DNA of 64,000 nt from Jackrogersella multiformis (GCA_902806575.1 CADCXD010000018.1:1302001-1366000), one strand, 5' to 3'. Counted from the stretch's first letter, positions 48,993-61,100 are shown. A program made the numbers and translations. Notes: generated by a model from the sequence alone, not told the origin.

Positions 48993-51660
48993 TTTTTACT
49001 TTATGAAAATTATTTTAAATTTCGTAAAAATATTATTATTATTAATATTTAAATTAAAAAAATTTTAATTTTTTTTAAATTCTTTTATTATATTAAATAA
49101 TAAAAATTACATTATAAAATACTTAAAAAGTATATAAGTTTAAAGTATATATTATATTAAATACTTATAATTAATATATTAATAAAAATCGTTTTATAAA
49201 AAAAACTTTTTAAAAAACGTTAATTATAATAATATATAAAAAAAACATTATTACGCATTTATTTAATTTAACGTTTTTAACTTTATTTTTATTAAGTTTA
49301 ATTATGGTAAAATTATATTTAATAAGTAAACTTTAGAAAAATTTTAATTTATTAATATTAATATTTATTAAAAGGCGATTAAGTTACTTTTTACTTATTT
49401 TAAAATTCGAAAAAACCATTTTACTTAATCTTAATTTTATCCGAATAATTATTATATAAAAAAGTAGCTTTAAATATTAATATATATACGTTATTTATAA
49501 GTATTTATTATTATCGTTAATTAATTAAAAAAAGATTTAAAAGGATTAAATATTATTTACGTAACGAGAATAAAAAGTAAAAAAAATATATACGTTTTTA
49601 CGAAAAATCTTTTATAAATTTACTTTTAACGAATACGAATAAATATTAAAACCGGTTTTTATATATTACCATATTTATATATAAAACGCGAATATATTTA
49701 AATTAATTTCTAATTTATTACGAAGAAAGTATTTATAAAAAAAAAAATTTAACTTTAAAAAACTTTACGAAACGCGAAAATTTTATATTAATTAAGTTAT
49801 TTATAACTTTTTATAATATTATTAATATACTTTTTTTAATAAAAAGGTTAAAGTTATTATTTATAAAATTTACGTTAATAATTAATACGATATAATTAAT
49901 AATTTTAAAACCTTTATAACGTGTAACTTTATTTTTATCGATTTAAATTATATTTCGTTTTTAAGTTAAAACATAAAAAATATCGTATAATATAAAAGTG
50001 AGATAATGAAACGTGACACGCTCGTTTTTTTTATTTATTAAAAAAAGAAAGTTAAGATTATTTTTAAAAACGAGGCGAATAAAGTTAACTTTTTATTATT
50101 ATTTATAAAAACTTAAAAAGCTTTTAAAGGAAACACGAGATCGTTAATAATAATTAAACGGTTTAATTTATTTTTAATTATTAATTTTATAAATATATAT
50201 TTATTAAATTAAAATTTAAGTAATAACGATATTATTAATTATATTAATTAATACGAATAATTAAATTAATTTTAATTTATTCGTTATAAAACTTACCGTT
50301 AATAAATTAATATTTTAATTACGTTAACTTAATTTTAAGAAATAATATAAAAATACGAAATTAAAGTTAAACGTCGTTATTTTCGCATTTTAATTTTTAA
50401 AAGTTCGGTTAAACGCGATTTTATTAAACTTATTAATTTTATCGTGTAATTTTATAAAACTCACGACTTTTTTTTCGATATTATTATTTTTATAATATAT
50501 AAACGACGTGTTAATAAAAATAAAATTTTCGATTAAAAAATTATTAAATTATATAAAAAAACTTAAAAATTTATTAAAAAATAATTAATTATAATAAAAA
50601 GTTTTTTTTTAAAAAATACCTTTATAATAACGTAATAATAAAAAGTTATATAAGTTTTAATTATTAATTTATTTTAATTTATTTTAAACGTTTATTTTTA
50701 TTTATAAAAATATTATTAATAAATAAGCTTAATAACTTTATAATTACGAGTTATTTAAAAAAGCTTAAAAAAAGCGTATATATTATATAAAAAAATATTA
50801 AATATTTAAATTAACCCTCGTAAAATTAAGTTATTATCGAAATAATAATTTTTATAATAAAATCGTATTTAATTTTAAAATTCGAAAAATTATAATATAA
50901 AAAACCTTTATTTTACACGATTTTTATTTAAAAATAAATATACGAAACTTTTAATTATAACTTTTTATATAATAAATAAAATATAATTATATAAAATAAA
51001 TTTTAAAAATAATAAAAAATAATAATTAAAATTAATAAATTAATAAAAAAGATTTTAATACGTTATTAATTTATTAATAAAAATCGACGTTTTAATTTAT
51101 ATAAAGAAAAAAAAGAAATAAATATAAATACGGTCGTATTTATCGAAATTTTAACGTTTAATTTATTTTTTATTTTAATTTTAATTTATACGTTTTAAAT
51201 ATATACGGATTTAAAGTAATTATTTTTAATTTAAATATACCCGTTTTCGGTTTTATTAATGTTTATTATAAAGTTTAAAAACCGCCGAGTTAATAATTAA
51301 ATCGGTGACGATTAACGAATCCCCGGTATTATACGTTTTTTTATTTTTATTAAATTCTTTTCTTTTTTATTTTTTTTATTTATATTTTATTAAACCGTAT
51401 ATATTATAATAATTTAAATGTTCGAAATTTCGACGTCGTATTATTTATAAGTTTTTTATTTTTATTATCGTTTTTATTATTTTTAAATAAATTATCGAGA
51501 TTTTTATAATTATTATAAACGTAAAACGTAATTATAATATTAAAATTAAACTTAATATAAATTATAAATTATTAAGTAATATTTTATAAATTAAATTAAT
51601 TATTTTATACCGTAATATTAATATTAATAAATATATATATTATATTTAAATTACGTTTAT

Positions 51661-51683
51661 AATATATATATATATATATATAA
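51661..51683. repeat. AT dinucleotide run at the right edge of the AT block
   Basis: An uninterrupted TA/AT run of about 20 bases, about 30 bp inside the right boundary of the AT-rich block. Confidence 0.85.
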
Positions 51684-51710
51684 AAGCTTTTATAATTACT
51701 TATATTTAAA

Positions 51711-52137
51711 GATTACCAGGTAAGTATTTGCCGACTTTTAAACTCCTACGGCTTATTTAAGTTTATTCGCTTGGCATCATAATCTAGATAGTAAATATAT
51801 ACACAAATATGTATGCAAGGATGTTATGCCGAGCATATTCCAATAATTAGAAAGTGATCGACGACCCCGTCCCCCCTCCGGCCGACCTCGCAAAGATCGC
51901 TTCCACCCGTCCTTCGTCCTTCCCCTTCCCCGCACAAGCAAGTGAAAACCGTCTTCAGATGACCTTCTTCGAGCTAGGTGGGATCAGCAATCTTCTCCAA
52001 CGACAGAGCTACTGGAGCTGACAGGACAGGCTGACAGGAAGAAGAAGAAAATCACTAGCTACCTAAGACTACGGGTTGCAACTAATCAGGCTTTCCGTCT
52101 CGTATCTCGTGTTAGTGGTAGAGTCTAGTCGTAGACT
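51711..52137. other. Promoter-side spacer right of the AT block
   Basis: Composition returns to normal within a few tens of bases. It contains CT-rich and GAAGAAGAAG tracts typical of fungal promoters and leaders ahead of the MFS gene. No other gene seen. Confidence 0.5.
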
Positions 52138-53954
52138 ATGCCTTCAGACAGGACCCAGGATCCGATTTCACATGCCTTTCCTACCAAGCAGCTTACCATA
52201 CTCGGTACGCAACTCCTTCCAACTGCCCTGCTACGTATTCCTACAGCGTCCAGCCTTTCTAACCGAACCCAATCGATAGCAATATGTCGCTTCTCGGAGC
52301 CGATCGCGTTCAATTCCATCCTAGCGTATACGTACGTGATGGTCAAGGATCTACACGGCGGCGATGACACCGACGCATCGTTCTACGCCGGGCTCCTGGT
52401 CTCGGCGTACGCCGTTGCCGAGGCCATGACGGCCATTGGCTGGGGAGCTCTTAGCGACCGATACGGGAGAAAGCCGGTCGTCTTGTTCGGGCTCGGGGGA
52501 GTCGCCATTTCGAGCCTCATCTTCGGATTGGCTACCGAGTACTGGGTAGCGCTGCTAGCCAGGTTTATCGGCGGAGCCTTGAACGGCAATGTTGCTGTGA
52601 GTTCAAGGTTTCTTTCTTTCTGTCTATTATCGCCCTGTTATTTGAGACCCCGGTATTCTCTCTCTTCCCCTCGACTTCATGGGTTGTATTGCATCGCTGG
52701 CACGCGAAAACGCGCTTACTTTAATTATAGGTCATGCAGACTATGGTGGCCGAGATGGTCAAGGTTCCGGAACATGAACCGGCCGCCTATGCCTCGCAGC
52801 CCTTCGTCTGGACCCTTGGTGGGATCATAGGCTCCGCCATGGGAGGCTTCCTGGCTCAACCGGCAGTGTTCTACCCGTCCTTGTTTCCTGCCGATGGTCT
52901 CTTCGGGAGGTACCCGTACCTCCTACCGAACCTCGTGTCCGTCGTCGTCATTATTCTAGCGATTATCCAAGGGTTTCTCTTTTTAGAAGAGACTAATCCC
53001 TTGTGTAAGAAGGCTACACATGAAGACGTCTTCGAAGAAGATGAAGACATCGCCAATGAGCACACTCCGCTTTACAACCCTAGAGACAGGAGACTATCCG
53101 CTAGTGATCGGCCCTTATTCATCGAAGAAAGCCTACCGGTGCCGGTCGAGCAGAACTTCGATCTGAGAACGTCCTTTGGAACCGGGTGCTCGATCAGGCT
53201 ACCTCCGACAACTCTTAGATCTAAAGAGGGTTTCAGTGGTCGGACTTTCAACTTTACCATCATCATGGTGACTGCCGCGTTAGTCCTAGTTGCATATCAC
53301 CAGATGGCCTTCAGCACCCTCCTACCCACGCATCTCCTAGATAAGCCGGCATCAGCGCCTGGCCAACTCGACTTGATCGGTGGCTTGGGATATACCGTCC
53401 ACGACGTGGGCATCTACCTCGCCGTAAACGGCATCCTGGGGCTGTGTATCCAGGGGTTCATCTTCCCCGTCTTCGTGAGCAAGGTCGGAGTCTGGAAGTC
53501 CTTTGCCCTCAACGTCATCTTCTACCCCCTCGCGTACGTGGTCATGCCGTTCTCGTCTGCCATGCCGTCCGCCCTCGTGTCCCCTAGCATATACCTCTCC
53601 ATGGTCCTGCAGAGCTTCTTCGGCATCATTGCTATCCCCTGCGGCCTGATCTTGCTGAAGGACGCCACGCCGTCGCCGACGGTGCTCGGCAAGGTCAACG
53701 GCCTGGCTATGTCGGCTTGCTGCTTGGCCCGGACTATATCTCCGCCCTTGGTGGGTATCATCTACAGCGCCGGAGGCTCCGCGGCTGCCTGGCTTAGCTG
53801 CGCCGGCGTCGCCTCGATTGGAATCGTGCAGCTCCTATGGGTGCCGAGGAAGCATGTCCCTAGCATCGTGGTGGATAACAGGACCATGGCGAGTAAGAGC
53901 AGGCCAGGCTTGCGCACCGAAGAGGCTGGGATAGCTTCTGCTATAGCGGAGTGA
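52138..53954 (+). CDS. Major facilitator superfamily transporter (DHA-like, zinc-induced-facilitator type), three exons
   Basis: Exons 52138-52204, 52280-52596 and 52731-53954 encode 535 residues. The 75-bp first intron is a multiple of three and open, so it could be mistaken for coding. Its removal joins FPTKQLTIL to AICRFSEPIAFNSI, the standard start of this family. The 134-bp second intron joins NGNVAV to MQTMVAEMV. Motif A appears as GALSDRYGRKPV between helices 2 and 3. Other landmarks are ARFIGGALNGN (helix 4), QPFVWTLGGIIGSAMGGFLAQP (helix 5) and PYLLPNL. A long acidic central loop (FEEDEDIANEHTPLY) is followed by a second half ending LLWVPRKHVP. Twelve membrane helices are expected. 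This fungal group is related to yeast YCR023C and plant ZIF-type carriers. The substrate is unknown and no biosynthetic cluster surrounds it. It is the first intact gene right of the AT block. Confidence 0.88.
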
Positions 53955-54025
53955 TTGGTTTATGAAATAATTCTCTTCCACGGCACCATAGCGCGATGCC
54001 TACGTACGGGTAACTAACATGGCTA

Positions 54026-54238
54026 TAGCGTTACCCCTATTTGGGGGCAGCTTTTCACCCTTGAATGTGGGATAGCGTTTTCCTTCTCTACACGACGATA
54101 TTAGCTCAAGGATCTTTATCTCGGACCTGTTTTCAAGGTCCTGGGTCTCAGGAGGGGTAATGTTGTTGTATAATGAAGAAAAAACTGACTGACAGTCAAG
54201 GGTGAAAAGCCGCCTTTAAATAGGTAAGGGTAACGCCA
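54026..54238. mobile_element. MITE-like element with long terminal inverted repeats and TA flanks
   Basis: The left end (54026-54069) begins TAGCGTTACCCCTATTTG and continues CAGCTTTTCACCCTTGA. The right end (54196-54238) is its inverted complement, beginning TGGCGTTACCCTTACCTATT and continuing GGCTTTTCACCCTTGA. Both ends abut a TA dinucleotide (54024-54025 and 54239-54240), the target duplication of Tc1/mariner-type elements. The 213-bp element has no coding capacity, so a non-autonomous element or its remnant is the best reading. It sits about 70 bp downstream of the MFS stop codon and may overlap its 3' UTR. The inverted repeats are imperfect, so it is not very recent. Confidence 0.72.
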
Positions 54239-54240
54239 TA

Positions 54241-55155
54241 TCCACGTTGGTTATCCACATGTATCGGGCTAGGTGCAATTGTGTTCCTTATGATGATCAC
54301 GTCGAGGGATCAGGCGCTGGTAGCTATAGAATATGATGAGGTGCGGCTATAGACGAAGCAACGATGTTATGAAGGAGTTCATATGATAGATTGGGCATTT
54401 TAGGGTAATTTTAGCGTGTTTAGAACAACGAGGTATTCGTGCTTTAGGGAAACGATGATGATAATAGACCTACTTATCCGGCATACTAATAATATAGATT
54501 GCATCCGCCGTCATTCAACACCGACCAAATAAAACCCCCTATGAATAATATCTTCACCAGGTGCGATCAGATACGCCAGCTAGGAAGTGAGCTATTCGTA
54601 GTGAGGTTCATCAACTACCTCAATACCGCTATTTCGAGCGCACTATCGTCCTCGGTAATCCTCACCCATTCTAAGTTCTTGGCCCACAACGCTTGCTGCT
54701 TCTCCTCGTCTTGACCTTCCGGGGAGCTCTAGTCTTTCTTCAATAAAGTGTATACTCCGGATATCTATGAAGGAGGTGGTTTATCGCCGGGATTCCTAGC
54801 GAGCTATTTGCTCCGGTGAAGATGACAGTGCCTGCCATTTAAGTGCCAACATACCATCAACATACGATGTAAGGAGGTAGTTACTTAAATCGATAGCCTT
54901 TGAAAGATCCTAGCTTGTAAATGACTGATTAATCGTTCTGTAGCATGAGCTAGTTGATCACAAGTATGAAGTGTTCCAATCACACAGTCACACAATCACA
55001 CCTCGAATTGTCACCAACAGAAGCAGGGAGCAACGAAGAGAGCTAACTACCTGGTAGAAGGAGGCACGTATTAAGGCGGAATATCTACTCGATGGGATGG
55101 TAGGATTAGGGCTTCATAATGAGACATGCAAATATTCAGTTATATTCACTTGGCT
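54241..55155. other. Convergent spacer between MFS gene and ESF1
   Basis: Holds the 3' ends of two genes transcribed toward each other. No further gene supported. A 71-codon frame at 54499-54714 has no recognisable motif. Confidence 0.5.
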
Positions 55156-57198
55156 CTATTTCCTTTGCTTCTTAGCTTTGCCGTTCTGCCGCGGTTGTCC
55201 ATCGAGACCATCCGAGTCATTTTTGCGCTTTTTGCGCCTCTCGTCGAGCAACTGCTTCATTCCTTCAGTAGCCTTGAACTTTGGATTCGAGGGGTCGATA
55301 GCAAATTCGTGGCTTTCGAAAACAGCCTTGAATCGATCGTCCTCGACATCCATCTCGAATCCTTGCTGGAGGCCACCATGATCCTCAACCCCTTTCTTTC
55401 CTTTCTTCTTATGTTTTTTCGACTTCAGCTTCTCTGCACGAGCTATCTCGTTCATATCGAAGTGGTCAAGATGCTTAGCAGCCTCCTTGGAGTCATCCGC
55501 CATGAGTCGCTCCAGTTGAGCCTTCTGCGCGGCATTCTCAGCTGCCTCGGCATCCTTTGCTTCTCGCCTCTTACGGCGTTCCTCCTTCTTCTCGGAATTC
55601 TTAGATTTCTTAACGGGCTCATCGGTAGTGAAGAAGGGGTCATCAAAACCGAGATTATCTTGCGGCTCCTCGGCCTCGTCATCATCCGTCTGGTCGGAAG
55701 CTCCATGGCGCTTCGCCACCGCTTCCTCCTTCTTCCGGGCTTTCCTCTCTCGCTCCTTGCGCTTGTACTTTTCAATTGTAGTCTCTTCGGCGTCTGGTTC
55801 TTTCTTCTTTTTATCGTTGTTATCCATCAATGCAGCAGAGAACGTAATCTGCATATCTCCAACCGGGCGGGTTTTCGAGGACCGGGCCAACGGCTCGGAA
55901 CTTAAGCCAAGAGCCTCGCGAAGTTTCTTTGCCTTTAACTCCTTTTTCGTCAACTTCGGTTGGTCATCCGCCACTTCAAGCTCATCCCCATCCTGATCAC
56001 CACCATCATCATCACTATCACTTGCGAGATACGCACGCAAATCGTTCTCCTCTAGTTGTGCGCGGCTGCCACTAAATGCTCGCTTGATCTCCTCCTGCCG
56101 AGTCGTTTCTTCAGGATGAATATCCCACGTGAGTTTTACCTTAGAATGTTGTAAGGCATCGGTTGTGAACTCGGTTGGCTTGTAATCGGGTGATATAGAA
56201 TCGCATTCATCTCTCGGCTCGTCATCGAATGTGACATCATCGGGTATAAATCGCAGATCCATGAAATTTGATGATGATTGGTATTCCGTGCCGTCAGTCG
56301 CCTGGTAGATCTTCTCCGCGGTAGCCGTATCAGAACATGTCATGACGGCGTAATAATACCGTAACCGGTCTAATTGGTAAGATCGAAGGGCATCGCTGTC
56401 AAAGTCCTGGTCATCTCCTTCCTTGAGCATGTCATTTTTTATCTTCTCATCGTCTTCCTCTTCGTCTTCGATATCTTCTTCTTCCGAGTCTGGCCCGGAC
56501 TCTTGTGAACCTAAATCCCCATTGAAGATTTCCCTTGGAGGTCCTTCTAGCTCCTCGCGTTGCATCCGTTCCTTGCCAAATTCGCTAGGGTAGATGGATA
56601 TCCGCTCGATCCGTCCGCCTTTAGGTACGAAACTGGAGAAAATCGCGATTAAGTCGGCTGACTTTATATAATCCCAGTCGAGGTTTACAATGGCTATGCG
56701 CCTCGTAACTTCTCCTGTTTCGACATCTGCTTGAGCGTCTCGCAGCCTCTGCATGCTTCCAGACTGGTTGACCTCTTCCGCCCCGCCTTCCTCATCTTGG
56801 TCTTCCTCGGCAACAGAGTTATCTTCTGATTCTGACTCGGAAGAGGAAAAGCCGCCACCTCGAGCCGGATCAATTTTGGTATTGGCCTTTTGAAGTTCGC
56901 GCTCAACGACATTGTCGTCATCCACCTGAGCCTCGTCGTCGTCTTCGGCCTGATATATGCTTTGTAGGGCCTTCTTCTTGTTGTCGGACTTCAACTTTCG
57001 ACCGTATTTGTCAACTTTGGCGCTCGCAATAAAATCATCATCCTTCAGCATGCGCGAGAAACGTTTGTCGAGGGTGGTCTTGTTGCGATGTTTCGAAGGG
57101 AGGCGGAAACGTGGATCTGATTCGAAATTGGCAAATCGCGAGTCGCCTGCCGCAGAAGCAGACGGTACTTCTCGATTCTTGGATTGCTTCTTCGACAT
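55156..57198 (-). CDS. ESF1: Pre-rRNA processing factor Esf1 (18S rRNA factor), single exon
   Basis: 680 residues from the ATG at 57198 (MSKKQSKNREV). An in-frame ATG 14 codons upstream is less likely because homologues begin near MSKK. The N-terminal motif DPRFRLPSKHRNKTTLDKRF and KVDKYGRKL are hallmarks of Esf1. A divergent RNA-recognition region (RRIAIVNLDWDYIKSADL, then FSSFVPKGGRIERISIYPS) lies near 165-230, with acidic inserts. The C-terminal NUC153 motif DDRFKAVFESHEFAIDPSNP is followed by a basic tail. Very high Asp/Glu/Lys content is typical. In yeast Esf1 is an essential nucleolar protein needed for early cleavages of pre-rRNA and 18S formation within the small-subunit processome. 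It shares a divergent promoter region of about 0.9 kb with the phospholipase gene. Confidence 0.95.
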   Translation of the reverse strand: MSKKQSKNREVPSASAAGDSRFANFESDPRFRLPSKHRNKTTLDKRFSRMLKDDDFIASAKVDKYGRKLKSDNKKKALQSIYQAEDDDEAQVDDDNVVERELQKANTKIDPARGGGFSSSESESEDNSVAEEDQDEEGGAEEVNQSGSMQRLRDAQADVETGEVTRRIAIVNLDWDYIKSADLIAIFSSFVPKGGRIERISIYPSEFGKERMQREELEGPPREIFNGDLGSQESGPDSEEEDIEDEEEDDEKIKNDMLKEGDDQDFDSDALRSYQLDRLRYYYAVMTCSDTATAEKIYQATDGTEYQSSSNFMDLRFIPDDVTFDDEPRDECDSISPDYKPTEFTTDALQHSKVKLTWDIHPEETTRQEEIKRAFSGSRAQLEENDLRAYLASDSDDDGGDQDGDELEVADDQPKLTKKELKAKKLREALGLSSEPLARSSKTRPVGDMQITFSAALMDNNDKKKKEPDAEETTIEKYKRKERERKARKKEEAVAKRHGASDQTDDDEAEEPQDNLGFDDPFFTTDEPVKKSKNSEKKEERRKRREAKDAEAAENAAQKAQLERLMADDSKEAAKHLDHFDMNEIARAEKLKSKKHKKKGKKGVEDHGGLQQGFEMDVEDDRFKAVFESHEFAIDPSNPKFKATEGMKQLLDERRKKRKNDSDGLDGQPRQNGKAKKQRK

Positions 57199-58123
57199 CT
57201 TGAATTGGTGCTTGGTAGATGTTGTTGTTAAGTTGATCAATTTGAAGGTTTGCGCATTTGGTGGTACTTTGTAAAGTGGGACAGTTGAAAATTTTAGTGG
57301 ATCTATTAATTCTGCCGCTTTCTAATCCGTAGGAGGCAGTTAGACTTCACCGCCTTGCACTAGCTAAGGTACTTGCACCAAGCATTAAGTAGCCATGTAC
57401 ATAGGTACTTATGTACTTATAATATGGAGCGGTACAGTGTCAAAACAATCCGGTACTCCTTAAAAAACTCCTTGAAACACCCCACATCCCGCCGTCGCAG
57501 TCACTTATTTTCCGTATCGTCTCTATCGATTACAGCATTTCATACAGTGCATAATCTCACAAGGTCCTATCAACGCATCAGCTTACATAGCACAACCTTG
57601 GAAGCAAAGCACTTTCCAAGTTCTACATGTGTGACCATTGATTATGAAAATCGGATTCGTTGGAATACGTAATACGTTGCAACTTGTAACTTGCAAGCTT
57701 CCAAGGTTATCCCCTGTCCCCTGACGTGCTAAACCAAACTTGATTTGTCCATTATTGCTATTAGGGGTCTGATGCAAGCCAAGACTTCAGCTTAGAAGTT
57801 GAAAGCGATTTGGTCCCACCAAGGACTCTCTCCCTCTATCACCCCTCCATAGGAATAAGCCTGGCCTGTGATTCACTCTTTTAACCTGACCAGAAGGGTT
57901 GTTTGGTTATTTTCGATAGAGACATGTTGATTGTCTACATGTAGTTGGTTTTTGGACAATCATAGAATATATCTATCTATCAATCTATCAATCTATCCGT
58001 TCAATTTCTTCAATTCTGCCCTTATTTGCCCTTTTCGTAACCTACCACCTAGGTTGACATCTAGAATCTTACATCTCTTTTTGCAATCAAGTATATTTAC
58101 ATACCCCCATTATCATCTTCAGG
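57199..58123. promoter_or_regulatory. Bidirectional promoter region between ESF1 and phospholipase D
   Basis: The two flanking genes start outward from this stretch. It holds a TACTTATG-type simple repeat near 57400-57425, an ATCT-type microsatellite near 57965-57998, and a CCACCTAGGTTG site at about 58047. No individual factor site can be assigned and no other gene is supported. Confidence 0.5.
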
Positions 58124-61100
58124 ATGGACTTTTTCCGTAAGGCGGAGGATATCTTCCATGAGGTGAAGGAGGCTTTACATAGGGACGACGAGGAGCGCCC
58201 ACAACCTGACAGCGGCGCCGGTAATGACAGCGGTGCCGGTAATGCTGCTGTTGAGCCACAAACAAATACTAGCAACTACCGCTTCCAATCCTTTGCGCCT
58301 GAGACCTCTGGCGCTGTTAAGTGGTATGTCGACGGAGCCTCGTACTTCTATGCCGTCTCTCTAGCTCTTGAAGGTATGGAATTTGTGAAATTAACATAAC
58401 TATTAAACTTCTTTGTTAAGCTTCTTTGCTAATGAGGGATACAGAGGCTAGAGAGAGTGTTTGGATCCTGGACTGGTGGTTGAGTCCGGAACTATATCTT
58501 CGTCGGCCTCCCTCGCGCAATCAACAGTACCGTCTCGACAACATGTTGCGAGCCGCCGCCGAGAGAGGTGTTGAAATACGCATTATTGTATACAAGGAGG
58601 TCACCCAGGCCTTGACCCGTACGTCCTCTCTTCACTTGGCACTTTTGCAACTCTAACTAACACGCTGGACTTTTCTTAGTGGACTCTGCGGTAGGTATCT
58701 TACCTAGTCTTAGGATTACATACCCCTAGTCTTGAGGCTACATACCTACCTAGGTATCTTACTAATTTCCCCTAATTAGCATACCAAACATGCTCTTGAA
58801 GCCTTGCACCCAAATATCAAGGTGTTCAGACATCCTGATCACCTACCGACGGATAGCAAGAAGCTTGAGACTGCCCTCTCCGACTTGTCCCTAGCCAACC
58901 TAAGATTAAATGATTTCCGTCTATCCAAGTTTTCGGGAGACACATTGAAGGAACTCTACGGTTCATTCGGTGACACTGTCTTATACTGGGCCCATCACGA
59001 AAAATTATGTCTCGTTGACAGACGTACCGCCTTTATGGGTGGTCTCGATATGTGTATGTTAGAATCTAACTCCCTAGATCTCTAAGCCCCTGACCTATCG
59101 CTAACAGAAAATAGGCTTTGGAAGATATGACACGAACAGTAAGTTTGGCGATGTGGTATTTACTATCATGCTTACCTAGGTATGCTGAATAATAAAAAGG
59201 TCATCCCATTGCCGACGCCCACCCGGGAAATCTGGATGCGATTGTATTCCCTGGTCAGGACTTCAACAATGCTCGAGTTTACGACTTCGAGGGCGTGGAT
59301 AATTGGGACCACAACAAGCGTGAGCGATAAAGGGCTACTTGATCTAGCAAATTATTAACAAGCCTGTAGTTGACCGAACAAAGAGCTCGAGAATGGGCTG
59401 GTCTGATATTGCTATCTCCCTCAAAGGCCCTATCGTGGGCAGTCTGATCGACCATTTCTCAGACCGATGGTGTGTTTCTATAAAGGTCTCGAGAGGTACA
59501 TAACTAACATAATTGAGGAACTTCATATTCGATGAGAAGTACACCAAGAGAGATGTTGGAAAGTACGAGAGAATTGCCTTCGGCGGTCCTACCGAACGCT
59601 CCCCTGAACGCTCCCCTGAACAACACCATAACTTCATGGATGATTTCCAGGGTCGTCTCAATCGAGGTATGAGACACCTTATCGGCGAAGAAGGCGAGGA
59701 AAATCATGAACGCCGTGAAGGTGGTCGTGACCGTGGTGGTGGCGCCAAGATCCAACTCTGCAGAAGGTAAGTCAATACTCACAAAAAATATATCATCTCA
59801 AGCGGTTCTTATATACTGACAACCCCTGAGCTGCTGCGAATGGTCCGGTGGTCACCCGACCGAGCATTCAATTGCCAATGCTTATATCAACGCTATCGAT
59901 AATGCTCAGCATTTCGTCTATATTGAAAACCAAGTAAATTATTGATACCGTCGTCATCCTAATTTTATATATCTGACAAGCTACAGTTTTTCATTACAGC
60001 AACCTCTGATAAGCAGTATCCGGTTGAGAATAAGATAGGCGCTACCATCGTGTCGCGCATTGTTCGTGCTCATAACAATGGGGAGGACTTCCACGTCATT
60101 GTCCTTATGCCGGCCGTCCCCGCGTTTGCCGGTGACCTACAGTCTGAGGGGGCCCTCGGAACCCGTGCTATAATGGAGTTCCAATACAACAGCATAAACC
60201 GCGGCGGCTACAGCATCATCGAGTGCTTGCAGAAGGAAGGCATAGAAGACTGGCGTCGCTACATCGGCTTCTACAACCTGCGCAACTATGACCGCCTCAA
60301 TGTCTCCTCGACCATGCGACAAGCAGAACAGGAGAGCGGCGTGCCATACGAGGACGCCCGCCGCGACCACGACGAGCGCGCCGGCGGGTACCCCTACGGC
60401 GGCGGCAATGAGGGAGGCCAGTACGATGGTAGCTCCGACCGGTACCAGTCCGCTGCGTCCACGATCGATGACAGCACCTGGGACACCGTGTCCGGCTGCT
60501 ACATGGAAGGCGGTGATATCCGCTCCGCACCTTGGTCTGGGTCTGAGGAGGCGGAGCTCGCCGCCTTCGTGTCGGAGGAGCTGTACATCCACAGCAAGGT
60601 GCTGATCGCCGACGACCGGCTCGTCATCTGCGGGTCGGCGAACCTGAACGACCGAAGCCAGCTCGGCACGCACGACTCCGAGATCGCCGTCATCATCGAG
60701 GACCCCGAACCTGTCGATAGCACCATGAACGGCCGCCCCTTTACTGCGTCCCGCTTCGCGGCCTCGCTGCGCCGCCAGCTCTATCGCAAGCACTTGGGTC
60801 TGCTCCCGGACCAACGCTGGGACCGGCCAGACGCCAACTGGACGCCCGTCGACCGCGACCCGCAGCAGTACGACTGGGGATCGTCTTCGGACCGGCTCGT
60901 TGAAGATCCGCTGAGCGAAGACTTCCGACGGCTGTGGACCGAGACGGCACGCACCAACACTGAGGTTTTCAGCAAGGTGTTCCACCCCGTGCCCAACGAC
61001 CACGTGCGCAACTGGGACCAGTACGATGACTTCTTCACCCGCCACTTCGTGATCCCGGGCGGCGACGACAAGGACGCAGAGAAGGAGCGCGAGGAGGCGG

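Larger units (their letters stand above)
26340..51710. repeat. About 25 kb AT-rich, RIP-like eroded, gene-free block
   Basis: The whole stretch is overwhelmingly A/T. CA and TG dinucleotides are almost absent and TA is in great excess. Residual C is found mainly in CG, CT or CC. This strand-symmetric loss of CpA is the signature of repeat-induced point mutation. All six frames are closed by TAA/TAG, and no coding relic could be read, though the block must descend from repeated DNA. Edges are sharp: about 26340 on the left and 51710 on the right, where normal genes resume. Candidate identities are a nest of RIP-killed retrotransposons or a short regional centromere, since fungal centromeres of this class are AT-rich and RIP-eroded. 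The sequence alone cannot decide. Confidence 0.9.

Noticed and set aside
26340..51710. Mitochondrial DNA insertion as explanation of AT richness
   Set aside because: No mitochondrial gene content can be read, and the selective loss of CA/TG with surviving CG is not a mitochondrial pattern.
55126..55905. 259-codon plus-strand frame
   Set aside because: Antisense shadow of ESF1; its leucine-rich content comes from reverse-complemented acidic and lysine codons.
57373..57672. 99-codon plus-strand frame upstream of phospholipase D
   Set aside because: Falls in the divergent promoter, with no motif and biased simple-sequence content.
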